Positions 1 to 9,350 are shown, counted from the stretch's first letter. The stretch: DNA of 38,651 bases from Cyanobacteria bacterium SIG31 (GCA_015152465.1 SUTX01000019.1:1-38651), one strand, 5' to 3'. Translations and numbers: made by a program. The notes: generated by a model not told the origin, from the letters alone.

Positions 1-1127
1 ACACAACAATAAAAAACTGTGCTGTGGTTGGAACTACTATTTATCATGGTGGTTACTCTAATGCCGGCGGTCTAGTTGGCTGGATGGATGGTGGTTCAAT
101 CTCTAATTCATATTCAACCGCTAGTGTAGAATCCTATGATTATTATGCCGGTGGTCTGGTTGGTGATGCTGAAAATGTAGAAATAACCAACAGCTATGCT
201 ACTGGTAGTGTTTATTCTGAGATGAGCTCTGCAGGTGGTTTGGTTGGTGGTACTGAAAATTGTTCAATATCTAATTCATATTCAACAGCAGAAGTTTATT
301 CAGGTGGTGATAGTGCTGGCGGTCTGGTTGGGTTTGCAGATAATGTTCAAATATCCAACAGCTATGCAACTGGTAGTGTATCGGGTGCATTTGATACCGG
401 TGGTCTGGTTGGGTATGCGGTTAATATGGAAATAACCAACAGCTATGCTACTGGTAGCGCTTATTCTGATATGACCAATAACGGCGGTTTGATTGGGTGT
501 GCAGATGGTGATTTAAGCGGAACAGGCAACTATTACAATAGCGAAACAGGACTAGATGCTATTGGTTATGATTATGGTTCTAGCAATACAATGACTTATG
601 AAGCTAAAACTCTAGCAGAGCTACAATCTCCAGCACTTTTGGAATCAATGGGATACACAAGAGATGCAGGCTGGAGAATCGAAAATGGTGTCCCTGTTTT
701 AATGGTATTCGACCCACCAGCTACAGGTGGTACTCCAGCTGGTGCAATAAACTTCCAAATCGGAATCCATTCAGGCGAATCAAGCAATATCACATTGAAT
801 CTTGGATTCGCTCTTGATGGGGTGAATGATTTGTATGGTATCGGGTTAGATACAACAACAGATTATTTAACAAAAATAGATGATTTACTTTCTGTAGTAT
901 CCAATAAAGCAACAGAATACGGTGCTGTGCAAAATAGATTAGAATCTGCTCTTGAAGAAATATCAACACAATACGAGAACCTTGTATCAACCCGTTCAAC
1001 AATTCGAGATGCAGATATCGCAGAGGTAAGTAGTCAATATATCCAACAACAGATTCTACAACAAGCAAGTGCAACCTTGATGGCAACCGCAAACCAAACA
1101 CCAGCGATAGCTTTGCAATTGATTTAA
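1..1127 (+). CDS. Flagellin with GLUG-repeat variable domain (5' end outside window)
   Basis: The frame is open to the window edge, so the GTG at 24 is not a real start and the N-terminal flagellin domain is not visible. Numbering from that GTG, residues 15-158 hold six G-G-L-[VI]-G motifs spaced 27-28 residues apart with N-S-Y-[SA]-T between them, the pattern of the GLUG motif family of adhesins and surface proteins. Residues about 239-367 are a flagellin C-terminal D1/D0 region: an INFQIG strand, GAVQNRLESALEEIS, STIRDADIAE, then QQILQQASATLMATANQ and a hydrophobic end. It would be the filament subunit, with the GLUG array as the surface-exposed hypervariable domain. No other flagellar gene is in the window. 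The flagellin C-terminus is very likely; the role of the repeats is inferred. Confidence 0.88.
   Translation, partial: TTIKNCAVVGTTIYHGGYSNAGGLVGWMDGGSISNSYSTASVESYDYYAGGLVGDAENVEITNSYATGSVYSEMSSAGGLVGGTENCSISNSYSTAEVYSGGDSAGGLVGFADNVQISNSYATGSVSGAFDTGGLVGYAVNMEITNSYATGSAYSDMTNNGGLIGCADGDLSGTGNYYNSETGLDAIGYDYGSSNTMTYEAKTLAELQSPALLESMGYTRDAGWRIENGVPVLMVFDPPATGGTPAGAINFQIGIHSGESSNITLNLGFALDGVNDLYGIGLDTTTDYLTKIDDLLSVVSNKATEYGAVQNRLESALEEISTQYENLVSTRSTIRDADIAEVSSQYIQQQILQQASATLMATANQTPAIALQLI
66..497 (+). repeat. Six tandem GLUG repeats (about 84 bp units)
   Basis: Coding tandem repeat inside the flagellin. GGLVG/GGLIG boxes begin at residues 15, 43, 71, 99, 126 and 154 (from the GTG at 24), giving periods of 28, 28, 28, 27 and 28 residues. 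The DNA units are similar but not identical (recurrent ggtggtctggttgg and accaacagctatgc), so the array is old or diversifying rather than freshly amplified. Confidence 0.85.
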
Positions 1128-1159
1128 AAGGGAATAAGGAAATAGGGTAATGAGGAAAT

Positions 1160-1257
1160 AAGCGTTTAAGTTCGCTTACGCTCACGAATTATTATCATTG
1201 CGAATGTAGTAAAGCAATCTAGTTTTAAGAAATTTCACCCTCTCCAAGGAAGAGGGG
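1160..1257. repeat. Cluster of short palindromic repeats downstream of flagellin
   Basis: The 205-bp gap after the flagellin has no convincing gene. It contains three small dyads: AAGCG/CGCTT (1160-1177), ATTGC/GCAAT (1197-1218), and a GC-rich one reading CCCTCTCC...GGAAGAGGGG (1238-1257). The last resembles dyads at 19837-19876 and 21653-21679, so it may be one copy of a dispersed REP-like family. It could also help terminate the convergent flagellin and ung transcripts, though no T-tract follows it. Confidence 0.5.
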
Positions 1258-1332
1258 AATTATTGTCTCCTTACACCAACAATCCTCGACTAGGCAATGG
1301 GAAATAGTGTCTGTAATAGCATTACTGTAAAT

Positions 1333-1998
1333 CTAAGTATCCCAGCAAATTTTATCTTTGCCTAAAATTTCATCACTTTTTTTGAAATGGTTACAGGTTA
1401 AAAAGCCGTTTCTTGCTGAAAAAGGTGATGGATGAGTTGTATCAAGGGGGTAAATGTTAGGCTTATTGTCAAAACACTCGCCAATTTTTTGTGCATAATT
1501 TCCCCAACGCATTACGATGAGTGTCTTATTGCGTTTGATAAGTACTTCAAAAATATTTTTTATTACAGGTTCCCATAATTGTGTATGTTCTTTTAATAGT
1601 TTTAAATCTTTCCCCTCAAAAGTTAAAGCTGTATTAAGCAACAAAACACCTTGCTTTTCCCATTCGGTTAAGGTGTTTGATTCATATTTGCCCTCAGGAT
1701 AATCCTCTTTTAATTTTTTAAAAATATTCTTTAATGAAGCTGGGGTTTTAGTTGATAAACTAGAAAAAGCTAAGCCGTGTGCGTGTTCGGCACTTGGATA
1801 TGGATCTTGACCAATAATAAGAACTTTCACATTGTCTAAGGATGTGAGTTTAATAGCGTTCAAAACGTCGTCTTTAGATGGCAAAATAGTCCTATCTTTT
1901 CTTTTCTCAGAAATTATAGACATAACATTACTGATTAGTTCGATATCTAATCCACCATCTATCCAGCTTTTATCTATTCCGAAAGTGTTTTGTATCAC
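1333..1998 (-). CDS. ung: Uracil-DNA glycosylase, family 1
   Basis: Removes uracil from DNA to start base excision repair. At 221 aa it has the usual family-1 length. The catalytic motif GQDPYP is at residues 63-68, with the water-activating Asp at 65; the position after Y is Pro rather than the common His. LLLNTALT (about 119-126) is the uracil-binding strand and HPSPFSA (189-195) is the DNA-intercalation motif. The start is GTG, chosen because an AAGGCGG ribosome site lies just upstream and the only nearby ATG is out of frame and closes at once. It is the last gene of a probable three-gene operon, 50 nt after the GH57 gene. The function call is secure; the operon is inferred from spacing. 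Confidence 0.93.
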   Translation of the reverse strand: MIQNTFGIDKSWIDGGLDIELISNVMSIISEKRKDRTILPSKDDVLNAIKLTSLDNVKVLIIGQDPYPSAEHAHGLAFSSLSTKTPASLKNIFKKLKEDYPEGKYESNTLTEWEKQGVLLLNTALTFEGKDLKLLKEHTQLWEPVIKNIFEVLIKRNKTLIVMRWGNYAQKIGECFDNKPNIYPLDTTHPSPFSARNGFLTCNHFKKSDEILGKDKICWDT

Positions 1999-2048
1999 CC
2001 CATCCGCCTTTCAGGTACCTTCCTTATCTTGGGAAGATTTTTATTCTA

Positions 2049-4553
2049 TTAGCCTTTACCTCTCACTAACGCTTTGTTGAATTGTTGTTTGTAATAGTCC
2101 ATATTAATATTTAGGTTTTCACCTATTTCAAACAACAAGGTAACAAGCTCTCTATCGGCAGAACAAGTCATGTTTTGGATTAATTCTTCAATATTATTAA
2201 CAATTTTTGAGAAGAAATAGTTTTGGGCTTCTGCTATATCGACACTTAATTCAAGCTTGCTAATGCAATCAAGGATTTCTAACGTTGCTTCTACTTGCTG
2301 TAAATCGAGTGCATAAGCTAATCTGCTAATATTTTGTGCAATTTTTTTGCTAAATATTTTTGCTGTAGCAGATTTATCAATATCAATACCGATTCTTTTC
2401 GCTTCAAAATTAATATCAGAAGCTTGTTGTAGAATGTCGTTATTCAAGAAACCTTTTGAATCAACAAATAAGTCGTTAAACTGTTTTGTAAGTACATATT
2501 GAGCAGAAATCTTAAATTCGTTAGGTATATCTAAGCCCAAAGTTTGCATTTGATATATAGAACCTTTGCCCTCGCTGTACATTGACTCGTATGTGTTTGC
2601 AAAATTTTGTAATTTACCCTTAAGCATTGTTTGTAGAATTTTGCGACGTTCCTCTATAAAAATATCCTTAAGTGTAAAGTATTCTTTACCAAAATAATTG
2701 TCGATGGTTCTTATTATTTCTGTTAAAGGTGAAACAAGATAAGTTCTTATAAGCTCTTTTCTTGTTTCTAAGAAGTTGTCAGAGTATTCTTTTATTGCAC
2801 AATGGAAATCTCCGCCAGAGAATTGAAGTAAAGCGAAAACGAGATTAGATTTTTCTAATGTTACTTGAGATTTTACTTCAATATGACCAATAACTAGCTG
2901 CGAGTTTCCTTTTGCTACACGTTTGTAGGAATGTTTTTTTATCTTGTAGCAGTAAACGTTTTCCTCGTCTTCAATATCAGTATATAGAGATGAAATAGCC
3001 CATAAACTTACAATTTGTTTTGGGGTTACTATTGAAGGTTTTACAAAACGTTCATAAACATCTTTGCCAGAACCAAATTCTGCTAAATTACTCTTTGCTT
3101 CTGATAAGATTTCCAAAAATCTAGGTTCAAAATCTTTTTTTGTAAATGATTTTGCAAGTTGCATAACTCTTGCTGCGTATTTCATTATCTGAACAGTTTC
3201 AATCCCTGATATTTCAGAGAAGAACCAACCACAGCTTGTATACATTAGCATTGCTTGGCGTTGAATCTCAAGAAGTTCCATTGCTTGAACTTTTTGTTCT
3301 GTACTAAGCTCTGGTAAAAAGAACTCTTCTTGGAAGTTTTTTATACTAGAATCACTTCTGTCTAGGATTACGTTAATATAGTTATCTCTTGCTAATTCTG
3401 GGTTTAAGAAATATTTTTTACCACATTTTTTATATATAGAAACCATTTCATCTCTAAGGTAATCAAGAGCTTCTCTTAGTGGCTTTCTCCATTTTTGATT
3501 CCAACCAGGATGTCCACCTGTAGAACATCCGCAGTCATCAGACCATCTACCAACGCCATGAAAACAGCTCCAAGATGATACAGGCTTAATGTCGACTTCC
3601 CAATCGCTTCTATATTTTTCAAGATATTCGCCATAGTTGGTTACTACAAAACCTGCATCCTTGACCTTAAGTTTCATTACATAAGCTAAAGCCATGTCTC
3701 CAAATTTTGTGTGATGACCGTAGCTTTCGCCATCTGTTGCTATATTTATCAATTGAGGATAGTTTCTCAATGTTGAAATACCGTCTTTTAATCTATTTAT
3801 GAATTTATTACCGTCTTTCAAAAGCTCATCAAAAGCAACGGATTTAGAAATAGCACCATCATAAAAGAATAGGTCAATATATTTGCCTGGCGCAGATTTA
3901 ATGTAATATCTATAAGAACGAGCAGGATCTATATTCCCCCAACTTACGTCTTGCCAATTTTCTTCACCATTCTTACGAATGCGTTGAGCTTGGTAAGGTG
4001 AAAGTATTGTAAATTTAATCCCATTTTCAACAAGGACTCTTAGTGTGTCGTCATCAACAGCAGTTTCTGCTAACCACATACCTTCGGGTTCTCTTCCGAA
4101 TCTGTATTCAAAATCTTTTTTCCCCCATTTTACTTGGGTTTGTTTATCTCTTTCATTAGCTAGGGGCATTATCATATGGTTATAGACTTGTGCAATTGCA
4201 TTGCCATGTCCGCCATGAAGCTTTCTGCTCGTGATATCAGCTTTAATTATTCGCTCATAGGCCAAAGGTGCAAATTCTTCAAGCCACGAAAGTAATGTAG
4301 GACCAAAGTTGTAACTCATATACTCATAGTTGTTTACTACATTTAAAATCTGGTTTTTTGAGTCAACAATTTTTGAGACAGAGTTTGGGTTATAGCATTC
4401 GTTATTAATCCTTTCGTTCCAGTCATGAGCAGGAAGCGCACTGTCTTGTTGCTCGATTGCTTCTAACCACGGATTTTCTCTAGGAGGTTGATAAAAATGA
4501 CCGTGAACGGTTAAAAAAACTTTATTTTTATCTTTTTCTAAGCTGTTTTCCAT
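2049..4553 (-). CDS. GH57 family glycoside hydrolase (DUF3536 type)
   Basis: An 834-aa protein with the conserved blocks of glycoside hydrolase family 57 in its first 300 residues: HGHFYQPPR (18-26), HGGHGN (113-118), GMWLAETAVD with the expected nucleophile Glu163, and ATDGESYGHH with the expected acid/base Asp274. The long C-terminal part (about 400-834) is mostly helical and matches what I recall of DUF3536-type members. GH57 enzymes act on alpha-glucans such as glycogen or branched maltodextrins, but the substrate cannot be read here. There is no signal peptide, so it is cytoplasmic. The start is 3 nt after the stop of the upstream gene, which suggests translational coupling. The family call is strong; substrate is unknown. 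Confidence 0.85.
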   Translation of the reverse strand: MENSLEKDKNKVFLTVHGHFYQPPRENPWLEAIEQQDSALPAHDWNERINNECYNPNSVSKIVDSKNQILNVVNNYEYMSYNFGPTLLSWLEEFAPLAYERIIKADITSRKLHGGHGNAIAQVYNHMIMPLANERDKQTQVKWGKKDFEYRFGREPEGMWLAETAVDDDTLRVLVENGIKFTILSPYQAQRIRKNGEENWQDVSWGNIDPARSYRYYIKSAPGKYIDLFFYDGAISKSVAFDELLKDGNKFINRLKDGISTLRNYPQLINIATDGESYGHHTKFGDMALAYVMKLKVKDAGFVVTNYGEYLEKYRSDWEVDIKPVSSWSCFHGVGRWSDDCGCSTGGHPGWNQKWRKPLREALDYLRDEMVSIYKKCGKKYFLNPELARDNYINVILDRSDSSIKNFQEEFFLPELSTEQKVQAMELLEIQRQAMLMYTSCGWFFSEISGIETVQIMKYAARVMQLAKSFTKKDFEPRFLEILSEAKSNLAEFGSGKDVYERFVKPSIVTPKQIVSLWAISSLYTDIEDEENVYCYKIKKHSYKRVAKGNSQLVIGHIEVKSQVTLEKSNLVFALLQFSGGDFHCAIKEYSDNFLETRKELIRTYLVSPLTEIIRTIDNYFGKEYFTLKDIFIEERRKILQTMLKGKLQNFANTYESMYSEGKGSIYQMQTLGLDIPNEFKISAQYVLTKQFNDLFVDSKGFLNNDILQQASDINFEAKRIGIDIDKSATAKIFSKKIAQNISRLAYALDLQQVEATLEILDCISKLELSVDIAEAQNYFFSKIVNNIEELIQNMTCSADRELVTLLFEIGENLNINMDYYKQQFNKALVRGKG

Positions 4554-4556
4554 ATA

Positions 4557-5048
4557 TTATTTAACTCCGTCTTTTTCAGGTGCTTTTTTGACTAGTGTTA
4601 GTTTTTCAACTTCTATCCAAGCATCTCCAAGTGCATCGGAAAAAACTTTGCCGATAATTGATATTTCATCATTTGTTTTTAAATCGATATGCTTTTCAGC
4701 CTCAGAGCGTTTTAAAAATAATTTCATTTCTGAAAGAGGTATATCATATTGGGTATCATCTCTTTTTATTAAGAACGAAATATAATCTTCTGACGATTTG
4801 AATGCTGGCTTGTAGTCTAATCCAAGTGTTGAAAATTTATCAAATTTTGCTTCCATTTGTACTGTTTGATTAAGATAATTTTTAGGAGAGCTTACTATTG
4901 TAATCGGAGAAATTGATTGAGCAGAAACAGTAACAGTCGGGGTATTTACTGGTTGAGCTGTAACTCTGTCTGCAAAATTGCTTCCAGTAAGAACAACTGA
5001 ACAAGAAATTAGTAGCAACACCGCTTTGATATATTTAAAATTGACCAT
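4557..5048 (-). CDS. Small exported or lipoprotein, OB-fold-like, unknown function
   Basis: 163 aa. The N-terminus (K5, K8, then AVLLLISCSVVLTG) is an export signal. L-I-S-C at residues 13-16 fits a lipobox, but the hydrophobic stretch continues past Cys16, so ordinary cleavage near residue 32 is also possible. The rest is a beta-rich domain starting around SPKNYLNQTVQMEAKF and containing DEISIIGKV and AWIEVEKL, the strand pattern of small OB-fold proteins. I recognise no specific family. An AGAGG ribosome site precedes the ATG. It is the first gene of the likely operon with the GH57 enzyme and ung, transcribed divergently from the sigma factor gene. Confidence 0.75.
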   Translation of the reverse strand: MVNFKYIKAVLLLISCSVVLTGSNFADRVTAQPVNTPTVTVSAQSISPITIVSSPKNYLNQTVQMEAKFDKFSTLGLDYKPAFKSSEDYISFLIKRDDTQYDIPLSEMKLFLKRSEAEKHIDLKTNDEISIIGKVFSDALGDAWIEVEKLTLVKKAPEKDGVK

Positions 5049-5113
5049 AATAATAAACCTCTTCTTATTTTACTATTGTATCATATTATGAGTGTAAAGT
5101 AAAAAAAATTAAT

Positions 5114-5142
5114 TTGATATAACTTGACCTTTCTGGTATATT
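5114..5142 (+). promoter_or_regulatory. Promoter of sigma factor gene (leaderless arrangement)
   Basis: TTGATA (5114-5119) and TATATT (5137-5142) are separated by 17 nt. The -10 box ends 7 nt before the ATG at 5150 and no Shine-Dalgarno sequence is present, so transcription would begin at or next to the start codon. Confidence 0.6.
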
Positions 5143-5149
5143 ATAAAAT

Positions 5150-5785
5150 ATGAAAGATTTAGAGACTATTAACAAAGAGAGGGAAGGACGTATTAATCTT
5201 TCTCAGCATAAAGAATTAATTGAAACTATATCAAAGGTTGAATATAAGAAATTCTCTAATTTAGGTTTGATTGATTTGTCTGAAGTGATAAACCTTGCAA
5301 CTTATACGGTTTATTATCTTGTTAATAATTCTGTAAATAAAGAATTATATAATGAAGCCTATTTAACAAAAGCTATAAAATGGGCGATAAGAAACGAAAT
5401 GCGTCGCCGTTACAAATGGCATACAATGAAAAACCAAGATCCTGAACAGGAAAAAGTTAAGGATGCAGTATACAAAACGATTTTGTCTATTGAAGAAATG
5501 GCAGAAGCTGAAAATCCTACAATAATCAAGGATACTTCCAGAACTCCAGAAGAAAAAGCTGAGATTTTGGAACTCAAAAAACGTATACAAGAGGTTATGA
5601 AAAGGCTTCCGCAACGAGAGCAAGACTTGATAGAAGCGAAGTATTTTTATGATAAAAAATTGAAAGATATCTCGGCAGAGTTTAATATTTCTCAGTCTAG
5701 AATTTCAAGAATTATTCAAAATGCATTGGATAAGATTAAAAAAGAATTATTAAAACAGGAACAAATAGATGAAAACAATATTTGA
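5150..5785 (+). CDS. RNA polymerase sigma-70 family factor
   Basis: 211 aa. Residues about 28-95 match sigma region 2: [18 protein letters not shown], then [21 protein letters not shown], the core-binding and -10 recognition helices. Residues about 137-205 are region 4: [20 protein letters not shown] followed by the helix-turn-helix [18 protein letters not shown]. There is no region 1.1 and the middle is short, so this is a small alternative sigma factor of group 3/FliA size rather than the housekeeping sigma. I cannot assign it to flagella, although a flagellin gene lies 4 kb away. Its last 17 nt overlap the start of gcvPB, so the two are probably co-transcribed. No anti-sigma gene is adjacent. 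Confidence 0.85.
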   Translation: MKDLETINKEREGRINLSQHKELIETISKVEYKKFSNLGLIDLSEVINLATYTVYYLVNNSVNKELYNEAYLTKAIKWAIRNEMRRRYKWHTMKNQDPEQEKVKDAVYKTILSIEEMAEAENPTIIKDTSRTPEEKAEILELKKRIQEVMKRLPQREQDLIEAKYFYDKKLKDISAEFNISQSRISRIIQNALDKIKKELLKQEQIDENNI

Positions 5786-7208
5786 GAAATCCACAGGTGT
5801 GTGTGGTGTTGAATTAGGGGATGATTATAGTGATGTATGCGCTTTGGAAAATGTAATTCCGAAGTCTTTATTAAGAGAAGGAAGTATTGGGCTGCCGCAA
5901 CTTAGTGAACTAGAAGTTATGCGACACTACAAAGAGCTGTCTGATAGAAACTTCTGTATCGAGAAAGGGTTCTATCCTTTGGGTTCTTGTACAATGAAAT
6001 ATAACCCAAAAGTCAATGAGTTCTTAGCATCTCTTGAAGGGTTCAGCAATTTACATCCGTTACAGGCAGATGAGGATTCTCAAGGTGCATTGGAGCTTAT
6101 GTATAATCTTCAAGAAAAACTTCAATACATAACAGGAATGGATGCTGTTACACTTCAGCCAGCTGCAGGTGCTCATGGTGAGTTGACAGGCATGATGGTT
6201 ATAAAAAAGTATTTTGAAGATAAGGGAGAGTTAAATAGAACCAAAGTTATTATTCCTGATTCAGCTCACGGTACAAATCCTGCTAGTGCAAAGATGTGTG
6301 GATTTGATATTGTTGAGGTTAAGTCAAATGAGAGAGGGCAAGTTGATGTAGAAGTCCTCAAGACTCTTCTTGATGATAGCGTTGCTGCGATTATGATGAC
6401 GAACCCTAATACTTTAGGTATTTTTGAAGAACAGGTACTTGAGATTTCTGATTTAATGCATAAAAACGGTTCGCTATTGTATTATGATGGTGCGAATTTT
6501 AACGCTATTATGGGATGGACAAATCCTGCCTTAATGGGGTTTGATGTTGTGCATTTAAATTTACATAAAACATTCGCTACCCCTCATGGTGGTGGCGGTC
6601 CTGGTGCTGGGCCTGTTGGTGTTGTTGCTAAATTAAAAGAATATTTACCAGTACCTATTATCGAAAAAAATAAGGACGGTAAATACATTAGAAATTATAA
6701 TTTGCCAAAATCTATTGGTAAGGTTAGAAGTTTCTATGGCAATTTCGGCGTTCTTGTTAGAGCTTATGCTTATATTTTAATGATGGGTACTAACTTAAAG
6801 CTTGCTAGTGCTGATGCAGTATTGAATGCTAATTATATTAAGGAAAAATTAAAAGGTGCTTATGACTTACCTTATGACGAACCTTGTATGCATGAATTTG
6901 TTTTGTCAGGTGAAAAGCAACATCATCAGGGTGTTTCTACACTTGGAATAGCAAAACGTCTTATGGATTCAAATTATCACCCTCCAACAGTTTATTTTCC
7001 GCTTATTGTTCATGAAGCAATTATGATTGAGCCTACTGAGTCAGAATCTAAAGAGGTTTTGGATGGTTTTATTGAAACTATGTTAAAAATAGCAAAAGAA
7101 ATTGAAGAAAATCCTGCCGAAGTTTTGAAGTCTCCAAGAACAACTCCAATTAAAAAGGTTGATGAGACTCTTGCTGCAAGGCAACCAAATCTTGTTTATA
7201 AAGATTAA
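5769..7208 (+). CDS. gcvPB: Glycine dehydrogenase (decarboxylating) subunit 2
   Basis: The P-protein subunit 2 of the glycine cleavage system, a PLP enzyme that decarboxylates glycine and loads the aminomethyl group on H-protein lipoate. At 479 aa it has the length of split-type GcvPB. The PLP lysine is Lys267 in [17 protein letters not shown]; other marks are [27 protein letters not shown] and NPNTLGIFE. The ATG lies inside the sigma gene with CAGGAAC as ribosome site. The partners gcvPA, gcvH and gcvT are not in this window, so the system must be encoded elsewhere. A hairpin follows at 7239-7264. Confidence 0.95.
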   Translation: MKTIFEKSTGVCGVELGDDYSDVCALENVIPKSLLREGSIGLPQLSELEVMRHYKELSDRNFCIEKGFYPLGSCTMKYNPKVNEFLASLEGFSNLHPLQADEDSQGALELMYNLQEKLQYITGMDAVTLQPAAGAHGELTGMMVIKKYFEDKGELNRTKVIIPDSAHGTNPASAKMCGFDIVEVKSNERGQVDVEVLKTLLDDSVAAIMMTNPNTLGIFEEQVLEISDLMHKNGSLLYYDGANFNAIMGWTNPALMGFDVVHLNLHKTFATPHGGGGPGAGPVGVVAKLKEYLPVPIIEKNKDGKYIRNYNLPKSIGKVRSFYGNFGVLVRAYAYILMMGTNLKLASADAVLNANYIKEKLKGAYDLPYDEPCMHEFVLSGEKQHHQGVSTLGIAKRLMDSNYHPPTVYFPLIVHEAIMIEPTESESKEVLDGFIETMLKIAKEIEENPAEVLKSPRTTPIKKVDETLAARQPNLVYKD

Positions 7209-7238
7209 GTAATTTTATTAATAATCAGTTACAAATTA

Positions 7239-7264
7239 TTGCCAGCAAAGTTTTTTGCTGGCAA
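7239..7264 (+). terminator. Hairpin after gcvPB
   Basis: TTGCCAGCAAA (7239-7249) pairs perfectly with TTTGCTGGCAA (7254-7264) around a 4-nt loop. The 3' flank is AATAATAT rather than a T-run, so termination efficiency is uncertain. Confidence 0.5.
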
Positions 7265-7301
7265 AATAATATAAAGTACAACTAGCACATGAGAGAAATA
7301 T

Positions 7302-8699
7302 ATGACAACATCATTTTCAGGAAGTAAAAAGAGAAATAATACTCAAGAACTATCAGAATTAATGCCACAAAATATTGATGCTGAAGAGGCTATATTAGGT
7401 GCAATCTTAGTTAGTCCTGTTTGTATGAATAAAGTAGTAGAACATCTACGTCCTGAATCTTTTTATAAACCTGCACATAGATATGTATATGAAGCTATGT
7501 TGCAGCTATACAATGGCGAAGACAAAATTGATATTGTTTCTGTTTCAGATGTTTTAAATATTAATCAAAAATTAGAGCTTGTTGGCGGACGTGCTTTTAT
7601 TAATGATTTAAGTTATAAAACAATCACTACTACTAACGTTGAATATTATGCGAAAATTGTTCAAGAAAAAGCTATTAAAAGATCTCTTATAAATGCTGGA
7701 TCTGAGATTATAAGTACAGGTTATGATTTGAATCCTATTGAAGAATCTTTAGAAATAGCTGAAAAGCTTGTTTATGATATTGCTTCACAGAAAGCGTCAC
7801 AGGCGTTAGCTCCAATAAAAGATTTAGTTTATGAATCTTATGCAAAAATTGAAGAACGTTATAATAACAAAGATAAATTAACTGGTGCCCCTACGGCATT
7901 CTATGATTTAGATAATTTAATGAATGGACTTCAAAAATCTGATTTGATTATCTTAGCAGCTCGTCCTGCGATGGGAAAAACTTCTTTTGCTTTAAATATT
8001 GCTCAAAATGTTGCTTTAAAAGCAAATATTCCGGTTGCGATATTTTCTTTAGAAATGTCCAAAGAACAGTTAGTGCAAAGGTTACTTTGCTCTGAAGCAG
8101 AAGTTGATACGCAGAGATTGAAAACAGGCAATATGCAGGCTAAAGACTGGGAAAAATTAGCTGTAGCTATGGATGCATTTTCTCAAGCCCCAATTTATAT
8201 CGATGATACTGCTGGGTGTACGATTACTGATTTAAGAGCAAAATGTCGTCGTCTGGCAATGGCCGAAAAGAACTTGGGATTAATTGTAATTGACTATTTA
8301 CAATTGATTGAAGGCTCAGGACGTGAAGATCGTATGCAACAAATTTCAAGTATTTCAAGAGGTCTAAAAATTCTTGCAAAAGAGCTTAATGTTCCTATTC
8401 TTTCCCTTTCTCAATTATCTCGTGCTGTTGAGGGAAGAACAGATAAACGTCCTATGTTGTCAGATTTGAGAGAATCAGGATCTATTGAACAAGATGCTGA
8501 TATTGTTATGTTTATTTACCGTGATGAATATTATAAAAACGCTAATGAAGATGAAGAAATGTCAGAAAAAGCAGCTAATAAAGGTGAAGCAGAAATAATA
8601 ATTGCTAAGCATAGAAACGGCCCTGTTGGCACTGTTAAACTGCTCTTCCAAAGCAATATTACAAAATTTAAAAACCCTATTAAAACCGATGTTTTTTAG
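7302..8699 (+). CDS. dnaB: Replicative DNA helicase DnaB
   Basis: The hexameric 5'-3' helicase at the replication fork. 465 aa, the usual length. The N-terminal DnaB domain starts at PQNIDAEEAILGAIL. The RecA-type ATPase has Walker A AARPAMGKTS (about 219-228), the Walker B region LIVIDYLQLI, and LSQLSRAVEGRTDKRPMLSD plus LRESGSIEQDADIVMFIYR near the end. There is no intein, although dnaB is a frequent intein host in cyanobacteria. A GAGAGA stretch 5 nt before the ATG is a weak ribosome site. The preceding 93 nt contain a hairpin and a weak HLR1-like sequence at 7218-7235. Confidence 0.97.
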   Translation: MTTSFSGSKKRNNTQELSELMPQNIDAEEAILGAILVSPVCMNKVVEHLRPESFYKPAHRYVYEAMLQLYNGEDKIDIVSVSDVLNINQKLELVGGRAFINDLSYKTITTTNVEYYAKIVQEKAIKRSLINAGSEIISTGYDLNPIEESLEIAEKLVYDIASQKASQALAPIKDLVYESYAKIEERYNNKDKLTGAPTAFYDLDNLMNGLQKSDLIILAARPAMGKTSFALNIAQNVALKANIPVAIFSLEMSKEQLVQRLLCSEAEVDTQRLKTGNMQAKDWEKLAVAMDAFSQAPIYIDDTAGCTITDLRAKCRRLAMAEKNLGLIVIDYLQLIEGSGREDRMQQISSISRGLKILAKELNVPILSLSQLSRAVEGRTDKRPMLSDLRESGSIEQDADIVMFIYRDEYYKNANEDEEMSEKAANKGEAEIIIAKHRNGPVGTVKLLFQSNITKFKNPIKTDVF

Positions 8700-8746
8700 G
8701 CGTGAAAAGCTAATGTTTTTTGAGAGAAGTAAGTAGAGGGTAACTC

Positions 8747-9286
8747 ATGAGCTATATAGAAATAATACTTTTAGCACTCGCATTATCTGTTGATGCTTGT
8801 GTTGTATCGTTTTCGTATGGCTTAGTTTTTAATAAAAATCGTTTGAGAAATGCCTTAGCATTGGCTTTTTTTACAGGGATGTTTCAAGGTTTGATGCCTT
8901 GTCTTGGATATTATTTAACATCAATTATCAAAAATCATATTGCTCCTTATGCAAATTTAATAGTGTTTGCTATTTTTGTTTATTTAGGAATCAAGTTCAT
9001 TATTGAAGCAATTCATAAAAAAAATGTAGCTCCTGTTTGTATTAGTATTGGTTGTTTGTTTTTGATAGGTATAGCAACAAGTATTGATGCTTTTTCTGCT
9101 GGTATTTCTCTTTCTTTATATGGAAATCATATTTTAAAACCTGCTATATTAATCGCCTTGGTTACTTTTGTAAACTCTTGTTTAGGTTTTATACTTGGAG
9201 GAAGATTAAAAAGCATGCCATCAAATTATTTTGAAATTCTTGCCGGTATAATTTTGGTGGTTTTAGGCGTAAAGGCTCTTTTGTAG
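8747..9286 (+). CDS. mntP: Putative manganese efflux pump MntP
   Basis: 179-aa inner-membrane protein of about six hydrophobic segments. The two halves carry the family's acidic motifs, LALALSVDACVVS (near residue 17) and GIATSIDAFSAG (about residue 115), which fit MntP pumps that export Mn2+. Length is close to E. coli MntP (188 aa). The ribosome site AGAGGG is 7 nt before the ATG. It lies 47 nt after dnaB. No yybP-ykoY manganese riboswitch fits in that short gap. Confidence 0.85.
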   Translation: MSYIEIILLALALSVDACVVSFSYGLVFNKNRLRNALALAFFTGMFQGLMPCLGYYLTSIIKNHIAPYANLIVFAIFVYLGIKFIIEAIHKKNVAPVCISIGCLFLIGIATSIDAFSAGISLSLYGNHILKPAILIALVTFVNSCLGFILGGRLKSMPSNYFEILAGIILVVLGVKALL

Positions 9287-9321
9287 TGTAATATATCTAA
9301 AGATTTATTGTAAAAAAAAGA

Positions 9322-9350
9322 TTGTCAAAAAAGCCTATTTATGATAGAAT
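9322..9350 (+). promoter_or_regulatory. Strong sigma-70-type promoter
   Basis: TTGTCA (9322-9327), a 17-nt spacer, TAGAAT (9345-9350). It directs transcription into the 78-aa gene and ribF. Its position shows that an alternative start codon at 9322 for the downstream gene cannot be right. Confidence 0.7.

Noticed and set aside
790..1185. 131-aa open frame antisense to the flagellin C-terminus
   Set aside because: Leu/Ile-rich shadow of a strongly supported coding frame; no ribosome site or promoter.
1128..1332. Small gene in the gap after the flagellin
   Set aside because: No frame with a ribosome site; the sequence is made of short dyads.
7218..7235. HLR1-like sequence before dnaB (TTAATAATCAGTTACAAA)
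   Set aside because: Spacing is right but there are two mismatches, and a hairpin lies between it and the gene. Mentioned under dnaB only.
8700..8746. Manganese riboswitch before mntP
   Set aside because: Only 47 nt are available and no yybP-ykoY structure can be drawn.
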